Positions 11,941-22,471 of a DNA stretch of 64,000 bases are shown piece after piece. How positions within the stretch are numbered: position 1 is the first letter of the stretch; every line of letters begins with the position of its first letter. A program made the position numbers and the translations under genes. This stretch comes from Gnetum montanum (lineage: Eukaryota; Streptophyta; Gnetopsida; Gnetales; Gnetaceae). Location: positions 878,616 through 942,615 of the forward strand of contig MNCI01011145.1 in NCBI GenBank assembly GCA_015680685.1, given 5' to 3'. Under the pieces are notes generated by a model. That model was not told the origin of the DNA. It did no database searches and saw only the letters and a program-made list of their open reading frames with translations.

Positions 11941-11948
11941 TATAAATA
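11941..11948 (+). promoter_or_regulatory. TATA box, 5' LTR of A
   Basis: TATAAATA, about 100 bases into the LTR; the same box is at 18253-18260 in the 3' LTR. Confidence 0.65.
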
Positions 11949-12868
11949 AGAGGTGGCACTCCCCTTATTTTCCATCCTGGTTTAGAAGTAGGGAAACTCT
12001 AGCAGTTTGATCACTCCAGAGATGGATTATTTTCCATGTGCCCGCAGTAGGAGTCCTAGAGTGAACGGATCTTTATTCAAGCAACATTGTACCTAAACAC
12101 AAGTTTTGTACGGCAATAAAGACGAACTTGATTGGATAAACCTTGCAATGCATGGAATAGGATTTTATTTAAATTATTATTTATTTCTTTCCTAGAATGC
12201 AGTATGAGTACGACTTGATTACGAGCATCTAAGGCTGTGTATGGTTAGTCAAGGAATCGGCTACTCATCGCATGCGGTATGAGTACGACTTGATTACGAG
12301 CATCTCGTGTGACTACTTGGTAACCCAGTGGCATATCTAGGATCTACGCTTGGTAATCCCAGTGGTAGTCATGCACCGTAGATGTGTACGGTTAGTTAAG
12401 GAATCGGCTGCTCATCGCACTTAGGCTAGATAGATTCTCTCAACCCTTTCCTCCTAGTTAAGTGCCTCAGTACGACCACTTCGAGCACGTGCATTACATG
12501 TGGTGATCCCAGTAACGATTAGCGTTTGGTAGCCACAGTTGCATCGGTTCAGGGTGTGTACGGTAAGTGGGAACAGATGCTGACGCTAGTTAATTTAGAC
12601 TTAGGTCCTTAGTTAGGGTTAGTTAGTTCTCTCAACCCTTCACCCTTTAGCATAGGAGAAAAACCAGAAAAGAGCATAAAAATCATATACCTCGGACTTA
12701 CTTAACCATACACCATGACAACAACGAGTAAGTCTGGGAAGACAACGAATGATTAACCCCAAGTGTTCCATGGGGCGTTTAGGCATTTAGTCTACGGAGT
12801 TTAATCGGGTCATGCATGCTACGCTCGTTTCGTATGGTTGAGTGTAGGGGTACCTCGCTAGTCATCAT

Positions 12869-12886
12869 TGGCGCCATTGCCAGGGA
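12869..12886 (+). promoter_or_regulatory. Primer-binding site, tRNA-Asp type
   Basis: TGGCGCCATTGCCAGGGA starts two bases after the LTR. It differs from the complement of the plant tRNA-Asp 3' end at two positions, both G to A. Confidence 0.75.
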
Positions 12887-13010
12887 CTAAGTGTTTATGC
12901 ACTGAATAAAACATAGGGATGGATATCTCTCACATCATTGTGAGCCTTAACGAACCTTCGGGTTAATCAACAGAAAAATTATATATGGTAAATTTAGCAC
13001 ACCGATAAAC

Positions 13011-15400
13011 ATGCCTTCTTCTCATAAGAGCAACTCACCACCTAAGGACCATACATGAGACAATCAGCAACATAAAACACATAACCAAAATCAACCAAGT
13101 CCTAAACAATATAAGATGACATATACTCATCTTGATGAGTATATCCCTAATTTTACTTTTATTCTCCATCAAGATGAATAGCTGTGGTGGAGAGATTTGC
13201 AAGGTAACATCGTGTTACCCCCAGATCGATCAATCTCTCGCATGCTTTTCCGTGCCTTGGCACAAATTAGCATGCAAGAACTATATGTTGAATACATTGC
13301 GAAATATTTTGACATGAGGGATTATTATCCCACAGATGCCCAACATATGAGAGACTTAAGGTAGGAGAGTCAACATGCACTATTAAAGGGCAAGGTCCCG
13401 CACGTCCTTAGGGAAATAGGAGATGAGGAACCCCTAATCACGGGTTCTTTAACAAATGATGTTCCCCCTCCTAACGATGGTGAGGAGGCTGGGTATCAGA
13501 ATCTATGATCAACAATACATATCCCTGGTTCCGATGCTCGTGAACACCAACTTTTTACAGAGGGAAAAACCACTTATGCTAAGGATGGGCACTTTGATCG
13601 TCACCACGATCAGCGCCGTAGCAGCCGAAGAGAAGGTAAGAAACATCGTCATGGCGATGGTTCCCCTTCTTCTTCCCCTTCTTCACATCACTCACCCTCT
13701 CCTTCCACATCTGGGCACAGCCACCATGAACATAAAGGTGAGGATAAAAGTAAGAAAGATGAAAGACCTCGACGAGAAAGTCGAGAGAGAGGATAAGGAC
13801 AAGGACATAGGGAGAGTAGGGAACAACGTAGACATCACAGGTGTCATGAAAGAGACGATCATGATGAGCCACTACTCACAACCTGAAGTATGCTTGACAT
13901 AACAAAGGCAGTTAGGATTCCCACAAGGCATTTAAAGGATAGTCGGATCAAACGATTAGACATTAAAAATATCCCACGATTTGAGGGGGGATACAATGTT
14001 GATCTGGAAAATCATTTACAGGCATTCCATGATGCCTGTGCCTTAAAGAATATAGAAAATGAGTGGCAAAAACTTAAGTTGTTCCCAAGGACAATCACCA
14101 AAGAAGCAGAGAGCTGGTACCGGTCCTTAGAACTGGAAACCATCAGGAGGTGGAGTACAATGCTAAAACTGTTCAACGAAAGTATCAAACGTACTCCAAA
14201 GTGTCCAATTTGAGTAAGCAAATCCAAGGCTGAAAGCAAGGTCATCACGAACCCTTGGATGCTACCATGGCCCACTATTACACATTGTTACATCATTGCC
14301 CGGGCCATGGGTATGCTCAGCGGGATCAACTTTGCCACATCGTGGATGGGCTAAGGCATGAAACTAGAAGAACCCTTGGGACTTATGCCCAAGGGTGATT
14401 ATCAAAACTTAGAGCCCATGAAGTACAAAGCTTGTTGGAGCAAGTAGAAAATGAAGAAGGTGGGCTACGCAAAAGGAAAAGTACGAAAGAGTACAACCAC
14501 GATCCCTCCCTTCGAAAGAAGGGAGTGAAATTTTGTGATGAAGAGGATAGGTCACCACTCGAAGAGTTGCTGAACCGGAAAACCTTGCCAATCCAAAAAT
14601 TTACAACAGAAATAGTGGCTAAGGTAGACGATGTATGGAGTTCCTTAGACTCTAAAATTGAAACCATCTTAAAAACTGTAGAAGAGTCTAAGGTAGAACA
14701 AAGTAGTGACAAAGGTAAGAAAAAGTGGAGAGATTTAGGCCTTGCACATAACAAGGGTAAGGGGAAAATCACTAACTCTGATGTGGTTGTAGATTCAGAT
14801 TCAAACGATGACAGTGGATGTGAGATCTGCCACTATGACCATCCTAAGGGATGTTGCCCCATTATCTCACATCTACAGGAGTTTGGGGTGTATGCACTTA
14901 ATCCAAGACTCAACCAATGGCAAACACCCCAAAGATTACCTTATCCACAAGGTAACCCAAGGCAATTCCACCAACCACTAACATATTATCCAAGTGGAAC
15001 TCCCCCACAGCCCATCAGACAGCATTAGCAGTGGCAATACCCACAGTCATGGGGGATGCCATCGCCGAAACATCAGTACCCTTACCGGCAGCCTGACCCT
15101 TATGGATATTATGTGCAGCGGCTGATTTTTCCAAGTGACTCTATGGGTCACTCAACCCCCAATCGTCACTACCAAGTTCAGGAGTACTTTANTCTCCTCA
15201 ACCGTAGCAACGTCATGCTGCGAGAGCTGTAAATATCCAACCTACTGTTGGTTCTAACAACTGTAAAAAGAGAAGGCCTTACTTCAGAACCAAAAGCCCA
15301 GACAAACTCTCGCAACAACAAGCGGTTGAGGCCATGTACACTCCTCCACCATCTAACACTTCAGAGCATCCTTCTGTCCAAAATTAGAGCTTAACGCATA
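13011..15400 (+). pseudogene. Gag of element A, decayed
   Basis: Gag forms the retrotransposon particle and packages RNA. The frame starts at ATG 13011 (MPSSHKS..., like element C). It contains FTFILHQDE then a TAG and LWW (13140-13190), a Ser/His/Arg-rich low-complexity region (13600-13850), and the conserved retrotransposon-gag core with IPRFEGGYNVDLENHLQAF (about 13970), NEWQKLKLFPRT and AESWYRSLE (about 14060-14130). A charged stretch (14432-14800) and a Pro/Gln-rich end (14900-15230) follow. There are several frameshifts and stops, and one ambiguous base (n) at 15192. There is no clear zinc knuckle; CEICHYDHPKGCCP near 14820 may be the remnant. Confidence 0.82.
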
Positions 15401-15429
15401 CGATTATGTTAATGCATACCGTAACTGAC

Positions 15430-16010
15430 TGGATCAAGGTAGGTCACCTTCCCAGGAAACTAACTAACCTTGGGAGTCCCTTAATCTATTTACAGATCAC
15501 CAGGAATGAACCACATAGGGCTCTTCTTAACTCAGGTTCCAGAGTTAACTTAATTTCATGAGAGATGTATCACGCCTAGAACCTACCCCAACTTAAGAAG
15601 AGAAATATTCAACTAGAGCTGGTAGACCAGTCCATCACCATTCCTTTGGGATTGGTGGAGGACGTCATCACCACTATGTGTGGTTGGTCTTACCCAGCTG
15701 ATTCTCTAGTGATCGAAGTTAACAACAACGAAGAGGACTTCCCAATTATAATGGGAAGGGCATGGCTAAGTACAGTAGATGCATGCCTTAGGATCTGCAA
15801 TCTTTCCTTGGAAATCTCTAAGATAAACATTTGTGGAAGGATCGAGAAGAGGAAAGTTCCATGCATCACATACAGTGATTCATCGGGTGATGACATGGAG
15901 GAAATGCCTCCATGTAACAACTATGCCCAAGAAATGTTGAACCAAAGAATGCCTGTATGTAGCAACCACACAAGAAGTAGTAGACACCCCGTGGTTGATA
16001 GCTACTAGAA
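15430..16010 (+). pseudogene. Aspartic protease region of element A
   Basis: The retropepsin-type protease cleaves Gag-Pol. The region begins RKLTNLGSPLIYLQI (about 15455). The catalytic loop reads ALLNSGSRVNLIS at about 15520, where the Asp of the expected LDxG motif is Asn, so the enzyme would be inactive. The flap and later core follow in one frame from 15646, including FPIIMGRAWLSTVDA (about 15740). The same arrangement is in element C at 35240-35725. A TGA interrupts just after VNLIS. Confidence 0.75.
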
Positions 16011-16139
16011 GGAGCAGAATAATATGCATGGAATGAACTGAGAAAACCCATGCCAACAACGAAGGCATAGATACATTGGAATATGCGCGTCACCAACTTC
16101 CACCCCTTAATCTAAGATGATCATTTGGGAGAAGTTGGG

Positions 16140-16165
16140 CACTTCTTAGAAATTCAAATAGGCAC
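16140..16165 (+). other. Internal deletion junction of element A
   Basis: Left of this point A matches element C near 35965 (CATCACCAACT.. GGGAGAGTTGG type sequence). Right of it A matches the pol-3' UTR boundary of C near 38870 and of B near 28590. The exact breakpoint cannot be placed by eye. Confidence 0.65.
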
Positions 16166-16239
16166 TCATTATTTCAGATCTCTTCCTTTCCACTCAGTCA
16201 TGGGGGAGATGGCCACCTATGCTAATCATATGAGGCCCT

Positions 16240-16392
16240 TAGTTCTTTTTTGATTTTTGTTTCACACGTTTTTATTTTACAACGTTTTTGTTTTACACAT
16301 TTTTGTTTTACAAATTTCTTTAATTTTCTAATTTTTGTTTTACAAATTTCTTTAACTTTTCTAGTTTTTGTTTTACATCATCGTTATAATTT
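16240..16392 (+). repeat. T-rich minisatellite TTTTTGTTTTACA
   Basis: About seven imperfect copies of a 13- to 30-base unit. Similar T-rich arrays sit right after pol at 28640-28745 (B) and 38930-39060 (C), so the array is a conserved part of the 3' UTR. Confidence 0.75.
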
Positions 16393-16401
16393 TCCACTTT
16401 T

Positions 16402-16422
16402 TGGTGTGTGTGTGTGTGTGTG
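16402..16422. repeat. GT microsatellite
   Basis: (GT)n of about nine units following the T-rich array. Confidence 0.85.
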
Positions 16423-17370
16423 ATCCACCCTGTAAGTTTGTCCCATAATAAGTGTTCAAACTGATGTTATGAACTGTTTTCATATTGATTGCTAATGTTT
16501 GGTTTTTACCTTTAAGTCACAATGTTGATACTAAGGTATGTTTCTTTTTTTATGGTAGACAATTAGTTCACTCCATCCACCCATCTGCCAAGTTCTATGG
16601 TCACTCTCGGCTTGAAAATGTACAATCCCTTCTTAATAAGAACTTAAATGAATTGGTGACTGGGTATTTCTCAAACTAAGAAAGGACTCAAGGATTGCAA
16701 AGGGTGTGACTTCAAGAGAATTTGATGCTTTTGTGTTGGCCGTTCTCTTGGGTGCTTGGATGTTTTCTTCTTGAGTTTTCTTATCGTTCCAATGTTACCC
16801 AGCTATCGGAAGCTGAGACAATAAAAATAAGAAGTCTTTGCATGGTGTGGTTCTCACGCATAAAAACACAAAAAAAAACGAAGTGAGAATTCAAAGCACA
16901 CCCCTTAGAAGAAATAAAATTTGGCTACAAGCATTGGTTATGGAACCAAAAGTGTTCCCTCTAACTAAGGCCCTTCTCGCTTCCCTTTCTCTCCTTTGTT
17001 TTGTCGGAATGGTGGTGGCTCTTTCAAGATGCATCCTTGTTATCCAAGTGGATGGTTTAGCTGAATGCATTGATGCGAAGTCACTAGATGTGGTTTGTTT
17101 GAGGCCAGAGTTGGAATGAGATGTGCCAAGTCACATTAATCATAACACACACAAGGGACTGTACACCACCTTGTCCTTGGGATTCCTTTTCATTCTTTCC
17201 TCTTCATCCTTCTCTCCATGGTTCACCTCATTAATAGTTGTATCATTAGTGTATATATTTTGGTTGATGCATTGTTTTCTTTTCAGTAAATTCTTGCGGT
17301 TAAGACTTTAACTCTTGTTCCAAATGACATTCCCGAAGCCTATGGACTCTTTGAATGTGGGATTGTCAGG

Positions 17371-17400
17371 GCATTAAGGGCATGAGTCTGATTTGGGGAG
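17371..17400 (+). promoter_or_regulatory. Conserved 3' UTR block, copy in A
   Basis: A 30-base block with core GGGCATGAG..TG..TTGGGGAG. It matches B at 30778-30807 and E at 63621-63650 (minus) far better than the surrounding noncoding sequence. Function unknown. Confidence 0.55.
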
Positions 17401-18153
17401 GACCCACTAACATTCCTATTTGGTGCATTAGTTAACTTATTTTTCCTAACATTTTTGCAATTAATTTCATTTTGTTCATTTCCATCTGGACATCCACTTA
17501 ATCGATGTTTCAGTTATCCCTTTTTATGTCTCTTTCTTACTCCTTTTCTTTCTCCATTCTAACACTACCGGAGGTTTGCAATTAGTCATGGGGGTACAGG
17601 GCCCAATTTTTTCAATTTTCTCCTAGCCCCAAAATTTTTGATTTTCTTCCTAACCCCTACACCTTTGGCAGTCCTTATTAATATATTCCCAGATCCGTAT
17701 TAGCCATACCACAACCTAGCCAATGAACCTACACCGAAGTAAGGTATTAATTACATGATGATTCATTTACCCTTGGTAATATAAGATTGTGTTGTGTGTG
17801 TAGATGGCAATCATACAACAATGGATTGGATCTGGAGCAAACACATGGAATGGAACAGTGCTACAGAAGCTATGCAAGGAGCAAGATCGATGGTGCGCTT
17901 ATGGATGGACAACGAAGGAGCAATCTTGGCGTTGGCAACAGCAACACTTCTTTCTCTCTCTCTCTTTCTTAGCTACCAATTAAGGCCTGATGTCATTGTA
18001 ATAAGGTGTTCACCCTTGTTGTCATGAACACCAGTTTTGTCAAGTCTTGTAATGATGATTCGTTCACATGTCATCCCATTAGTTCCATTTCCCTCAATAA
18101 TTCCATACCTTCCCGATATTATTGTAAGGAACTCGAGGATGAGTTTTCATTCA

Positions 18154-18165
18154 ATCATGGGGGTA
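18154..18165 (+). promoter_or_regulatory. Polypurine tract of A
   Basis: ATCATGGGGGTA lies immediately before the 3' LTR. It is preceded by GAGGATGAGTTTTCATTCAA, a phrase also found before the 3' LTRs of C (39787-39806) and E (minus strand, right of 62200). Confidence 0.7.
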
Positions 18166-18888
18166 TGAATGAGATGCGATATCGCATGGGCCATGATATC
18201 GCGTCTTCCCCTGTGATATCGCGTACGTGATATCGTAGTCTGCCGCCAAATCTATAAATAAGAGGTGGCACTCCCCTTATTTCCCATCCTGGTTTAGAAG
18301 TAGGAAACTCTAGCAGTTTGATCACTCCAGAGATAGATTATTTTCCATGTGCCCACAGTTGGAGTCCTAGAGTGAACGGATCTTTAGTCGAGCAACATTA
18401 TACCTAAACACAAGTTGTGTATGGTAATAAAGACGAACTTGATTGGATAAACCTTGCATGGAATAGGATTGTATTTAAGTGTTATTTATTGCTTTCCTAT
18501 AATGTGGTATGAGTACAACTTGATTACGAGCATCTAAGTATGTGTATGGTTAGTCAAGGAATCTGCTGCTCATCGCATGCAGTATGAGTACGACTTGATT
18601 ACGAGCATCTCGTGTGACTACTTGGTAACCCAGTGGCATATCTAGAATCTATGCTTGGTAATCCTAGTGGTAGTCGTGCACGGAATATGTGTACGGTTAA
18701 TCAAGGAATCGGCTGCTCATTGCACTTAGGCTAGATAGATTCTCTCAACCCGTTCCTCCTAGTTAAGTGCCTCAGTACGACCACTTCGAGCATGTGCATT
18801 ACGTGTGGTGATCCCAGTAATGATTAGCATTTGGTAGCCACAATTACATCGGTTCAGGGTGTACAGTAAGTGGGAACGGATGCTGACG
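18166..18888 (+). repeat. 3' LTR of element A, truncated
   Basis: Begins TGAATGAGATGCGATATCGC and is collinear with the 5' LTR through R and part of U5. It stops at 18888 (GATGCTGACG), lacking about the last 270 bases including the TCATCA end. A minisatellite begins at the break. Confidence 0.88.
18253..18260 (+). promoter_or_regulatory. TATA box, 3' LTR of A
   Basis: TATAAATA in the same context as at 11941. Confidence 0.6.
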
Positions 18889-19045
18889 TGAAAATAAGAG
18901 TTGCATTGAGATGACACGAAAATAAGAGATGCATTGAGATGACATGAAAATAAGAGCTGCATTGAGATGACACTAAATGAGAGACAAAAAACAAAGATGA
19001 GATGTCAAAATAAGAGCTGCATTGAGATGACACGAAATCTCAACC
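18889..19045 (+). repeat. Minisatellite GCATTGAGATGACACGAAAATAAGA
   Basis: Four imperfect copies of a unit of about 29 bases; between the third and fourth copies is a divergent stretch with ATGAGATGTCAAA. After the last copy the sequence continues AAATCTCAACCTAGATGG, which resembles the pol end of element B (28300-28350, ATGACACGAGAATAAG then AATTTCAACTTGGAGA). The unit therefore probably derives from a coding end of this retrotransposon family. Confidence 0.75.
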
Positions 19046-19372
19046 TAGATGGAAGATTTCAATGATGCATATAAGTCAAACAAAGATGTTTCAGCATCTT
19101 CTTGGATGTCCTAGAAGGTCAACAAATGTCCTAGAGGTGAATACTTAGTTGCAAGCTAGACATCCCATTAAAATAGTAGACTTTCCAATTGTTGCACAAA
19201 CATCCCAACTAGAATGTCCTAAGTGGAACATCCCAATTTTCTATGGGACTATTTTCCTAGAGACATCTCAAGCTTAAATGGGATGTCCCAACTAGTTGTT
19301 TCCTAGTCGTTGCACAAATTTTGAGGAGTTTTTGAAAAGTAAAAGGCTATAAAACAAAGTGGAATTCTTGGG

Positions 19373-19416
<44 letters not shown>

Positions 19417-20115
19417 TACACATTGAAATATTAATCATTGTATACATCAAAAGAATTGATTTTGTTCCTCATTGTTTCATCCTTTTTGATTTCTTGTAAA
19501 TTATTATATGTGTGCCAAAGTACATGAAATTTGTAAAAATAGTTATACTCCTTCATTGATTCTTTTTCTCTCCTTTGTAAGCCCTAAGGGATTGATGTAC
19601 TTCTTGTGGGAAGGCATCTTCATTAAGCTTGTTGGGACCTTGCGAGGTTGACTATATTTATAGCTACAAAACACTCTGGAGCTCATGTCTCTATAAAGGT
19701 TCCGGTACCATCTAAACCACCTTTTAAAGGAACAAATTCTAGAGGTAAGCAAGGATTCTACCCTCTAAGTTTGAATGTATCCAAGTTGGGGAACCATGTA
19801 AAAATTGGATGCCATTCTTCGTGACTTGATTGTTAGAATTGGAAAACTTATTCAACCCTTCCTTCTAAGTTCTTAATCCTCAAATTTACATGGTTGCCCA
19901 AATTGGGTACGTTCACACTCATAGGATAAAATCCTTGCATACCTTTGGACTTTGTTCCTTCAAAAATGGCTTAAAAAGCACCACATCCTTTATAATATTT
20001 GATCTTTTCTTGGAGTGTTTTCTTGCTAGAAAAACACTCAACCCCGCAAGATCCCAACAAGCTCAAAATGTAATTGCAATGATTCCATAGCCTTTACAAA
20101 GACATGATCTCTTCA
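19046..20115. other. Noncoding, possibly an unrelated LTR
   Basis: No coding motif. A TATAAAA at 19349-19355 is followed by a GA microsatellite, an arrangement seen in LTR promoters, but no terminal repeats or partner were found. Confidence 0.35.
19377..19414. repeat. GA microsatellite
   Basis: Uninterrupted (GA)n of about 18 units. Confidence 0.9.
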
Positions 20116-20119
20116 CAAA

Positions 20120-20590
20120 GTGTTTTCTTATTCAGATTGCACAAAGTCATATTCGAGTGACTATGTACCTAAACATATTTCATGATAGTAGTAAGATCAA
20201 GATCCATTTTCCTTTATTATAGCACTTGGCTTAATTTAATAATTTTCTTAATTTTAATTTACTTTTAATTATTCTTTTAATTTTCAAGCATTTAGTTAAT
20301 TATTTTATATCCATCGTCCTTATATTACACAACATGATTATAATCATCTTCAAATATAAACACCTTAACATTTGAAAATCCTAGAAATGCACCACTTGGT
20401 ATACCCAATGGTGGATGCTTGATAACCTAACAATATTAATGTATGTTTAGGATGTATATGGTTAGTTGGAAATGAATACTTTATGCATATGCTACATTAG
20501 GTTTTTCTTTATACTTAGGCTATATTAGAATTTTAATATTTTTAAAACATGTTAGCTATGATTGCAACATCATCATTACAAGTAGGTTTC
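20120..20590 (+). repeat. 5' LTR of element B, left part (5' truncated)
   Basis: Matches the 3' LTR from about 41415 to 41830 (GACTATGTACCTAAA, then GATCCATTTTCCTTTA, then a TTTAGCTAT segment). The first 250 or so bases of the LTR are missing on the left. A LINE begins near 20590. Confidence 0.75.
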
Positions 20591-22164
20591 AAATAAAATC
20601 ACATCACTATTCATTACTTAGTTACTCTTAAACACTGCATGAAGTTTACAAAAATGCCTAATAAAAAAGTTTTTATTTATTTTCTTAATTTTACAAAAGC
20701 ATACGATTTAGTGATCCATTCAAGACTATGTTTACACTTACATAAAATTGGCCTCCCTTTAGATTTGATTACAACAACTCAAAGATTGTATAAAGAAGTT
20801 AATATTAAAATTACAAATAATAATTCTAGGAAAAATTTTAATTCCAAATGAAAATTGGAGTTAAGCAAGATTGTCCACTTTCTCCAACTCTCTTTGGTAT
20901 CTTTATTAATGAAATGCAAGAATGGTTGTGCAATGGGCAAGATAGTCATGTTATTAAAATTGGATCCCAAGTAATGAATCTTCTTTTATACACAGATGAT
21001 GTTGCCTTAATCTCCACTAATGTAGAAGGTATGTAAAATATGTTGAAAATTTTAGAAAATTATTCTCATTCATTTGGTCTTCAAGTGAATGTAGATAAAG
21101 CCAAATTGATGATATAAGAATACAGGAGATACCTATTATAACTTCCATTTTGGAGGTACTAATGTGCAAATGGTAGATTCTTTGAAATATTTGGGTTTCA
21201 TTTATATGGAAAATTTTATGTGTGGGAAGTGCATCAAAGAAAAAAATAACAAGATATTTTAAGGCTCTATATGCTTTTGAAAATAAGTGCAAGGATTTAA
21301 GACTCTAGGCCTAGAATATCAGAAAATAAATTTTTTATACTATCATCTATCCTACTATATTATATGGACATGTTGTTTGGGGATTCAAGCTCAATGCTAA
21401 ACTTTGAAAAGATATTAAAAGCATGCAAAGAACTTTTATTCTCGATGATGTAAAGGTGAAGATGCAAACACCTTACCTAATATTATTATGTGAATATGAT
21501 TTATTATCTTTAGAAGTAGCAGCATTATGCTAATTCATTACATACACTCATAGTCTGCATATCTCAAGGCAAGATAAATTTTCTAAAGTAGTACTTAACA
21601 ATTCATGAGACTTTGGTTGGTATTTTCAGGGTATGCAATAGCTGAAAAAATGGAATATCTTTTGGGAGGGCATATAGTAAAATTCTAAGCATATTCACAA
21701 ACTAGTCAAGTAAAAATATTTAATAGAAATATTTTTTTAGTATGGAAGGAAAGAAATAATTTTATTTACACCACATTAGATCTAATAAAATAGATGTAGA
21801 ATCTTCCTATCTCTCAACTATTATTCCAATCAAGTATCAAAATGCTATCAACAAGCTTCACTTAAGTTCTCATCATCTTAAAATTAAGAGTGAAAGATGG
21901 ATTCAACTCTCCCAAGAAGAGTACATTTGTAGGTTATGCAAATTAGAAGTCCTTGAAGATGAATTATGTGTTTCTCTCTTATGCTATGACTACTCATTTG
22001 ATATAGTATTATAACATTACAATAAAATTTTTGTTTGATTTATGTTTTATGCCTCCATTAGTGCTTGGTCAATTTATAGAGTCTATCTTTACTATTCGTA
22101 AAAATGTAATATCTATCCAATAAATCCTATGGGTATTTGCACATAATAAAGCTTTATTTCATCT
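20591..22164 (+). mobile_element. LINE (L1-like) fragment inserted in the 5' LTR of B
   Basis: A 5'-truncated non-LTR retrotransposon. The RT fingers/palm appear as FLNFTKAYDLVIHSRL (20690). A frameshift follows, then GVKQDCPLSPTLFGIFINEM (20854) and the catalytic YTDDVALIS at about 20990. A C-terminal Cys-rich tail with ICRLCKLEVLEDEL is near 21930. Stops and shifts are frequent. The LTR sequence of B resumes at about 22165. The edges are estimated from where LTR similarity stops and restarts. Confidence 0.8.
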
Positions 22165-22335
22165 CATTTCATAAACTAAACCCACATAAGTGTGATTGGA
22201 AAGATAGAGGTTAGCGATCTATTACCTAGTTATCTTGATAACTATACTAGCCAAGTTTCATAAAATTCGACTAGGTTGCATGTGAATGCTTATGATCTAT
22301 ATAGTTCGCTATAGGATCGACTCTATCATTCATCA
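22165..22335 (+). repeat. 5' LTR of element B, right part
   Basis: Matches the 3' LTR from about 41860 (CCCACATAAGTGTGATTGG against CCCACATAGATGTGATTGG) and ends ATTCATCA directly before the primer-binding site. Confidence 0.75.
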
Positions 22336-22336
22336 T

Positions 22337-22354
22337 TGGCATTGTTGCTAGGAA
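22337..22354 (+). promoter_or_regulatory. Primer-binding site of B, decayed tRNA-Asp type
   Basis: TGGCATTGTTGCTAGGAA differs from the expected tRNA-Asp site at six positions, all C to T or G to A. Confidence 0.6.
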
Positions 22355-22471
22355 ACTTGCTGCTATTGTTTTATATAGTTAGAATCATCTACGAGTTATT
22401 GTTAGATCACAAAATGATTTATCACTTAGAAATAATATTATTTTATTTAAAGTATACTTAGTAGTTATAAT

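Larger units (their letters stand above)
11841..12867 (+). repeat. 5' LTR of element A
   Basis: A 1027-base LTR beginning TGATGAGACG and ending GTCATCA directly before the primer-binding site. It has U3 palindromes (11850-11930), a TATAAATA box, a conserved R segment with CAGTAGGAGTCCTAGAG, and GGGGTACCTCGCTAGTCATCA at the U5 end. Two near-identical segments (about 12195-12260 and 12270-12320, GGTATGAGTACGACTTG) form a short internal duplication shared with the 3' LTR. Confidence 0.92.
16166..18150 (+). other. 3' untranslated region of element A
   Basis: Noncoding or weakly coding sequence with TCATGGGGGAGAT at about 16198, T-rich tandem repeats, a GT microsatellite, a copy of the GAGAATTCAAAGCACACCCC motif (16887-16906) and the conserved block at 17371-17400. 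A second TCATGGGGG lies at about 17587. Short frames at 16838, 17123 and 17794 have no known motif; the last starts after a TGTGTGTGTAG that resembles a splice acceptor. Confidence 0.6.
11841..18888 (+). mobile_element. Element A: Ty3/gypsy LTR retrotransposon lacking RT-RNase H-integrase
   Basis: The order is 5' LTR, tRNA-Asp-type primer-binding site, gag, protease, 3' UTR, polypurine tract and a truncated 3' LTR. Compared with element C, sequence is collinear up to about 16140 (C 35965) and resumes at about 16165 (C about 38860). Roughly 2.9 kb containing RT, RNase H and integrase is therefore absent. The LTRs differ at only about 4-5 percent of positions in the stretch around the TATA box that I compared by eye, so it is younger than B and probably than C. 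It could have moved only with enzymes supplied by a complete relative, if it moved in this form. Confidence 0.85.

Noticed and set aside
13456-13902. 148-residue plus-strand frame
   Set aside because: Shifted frame of the low-complexity part of gag of element A; the gag frame is supported by flanking motifs.
15192-15192. Ambiguous base n in gag of element A
   Set aside because: A sequencing uncertainty, not a biological feature.
17794-18027. Possible env-like gene in element A
   Set aside because: About 60-77 residues in two overlapping frames with no similarity to the third frame of B and E; only a splice-acceptor-like TGTGTGTAG supports it.
18889-19045. CRISPR-like regular repeats
   Set aside because: Units adjoin without unique spacers, and the setting is a plant nuclear genome.
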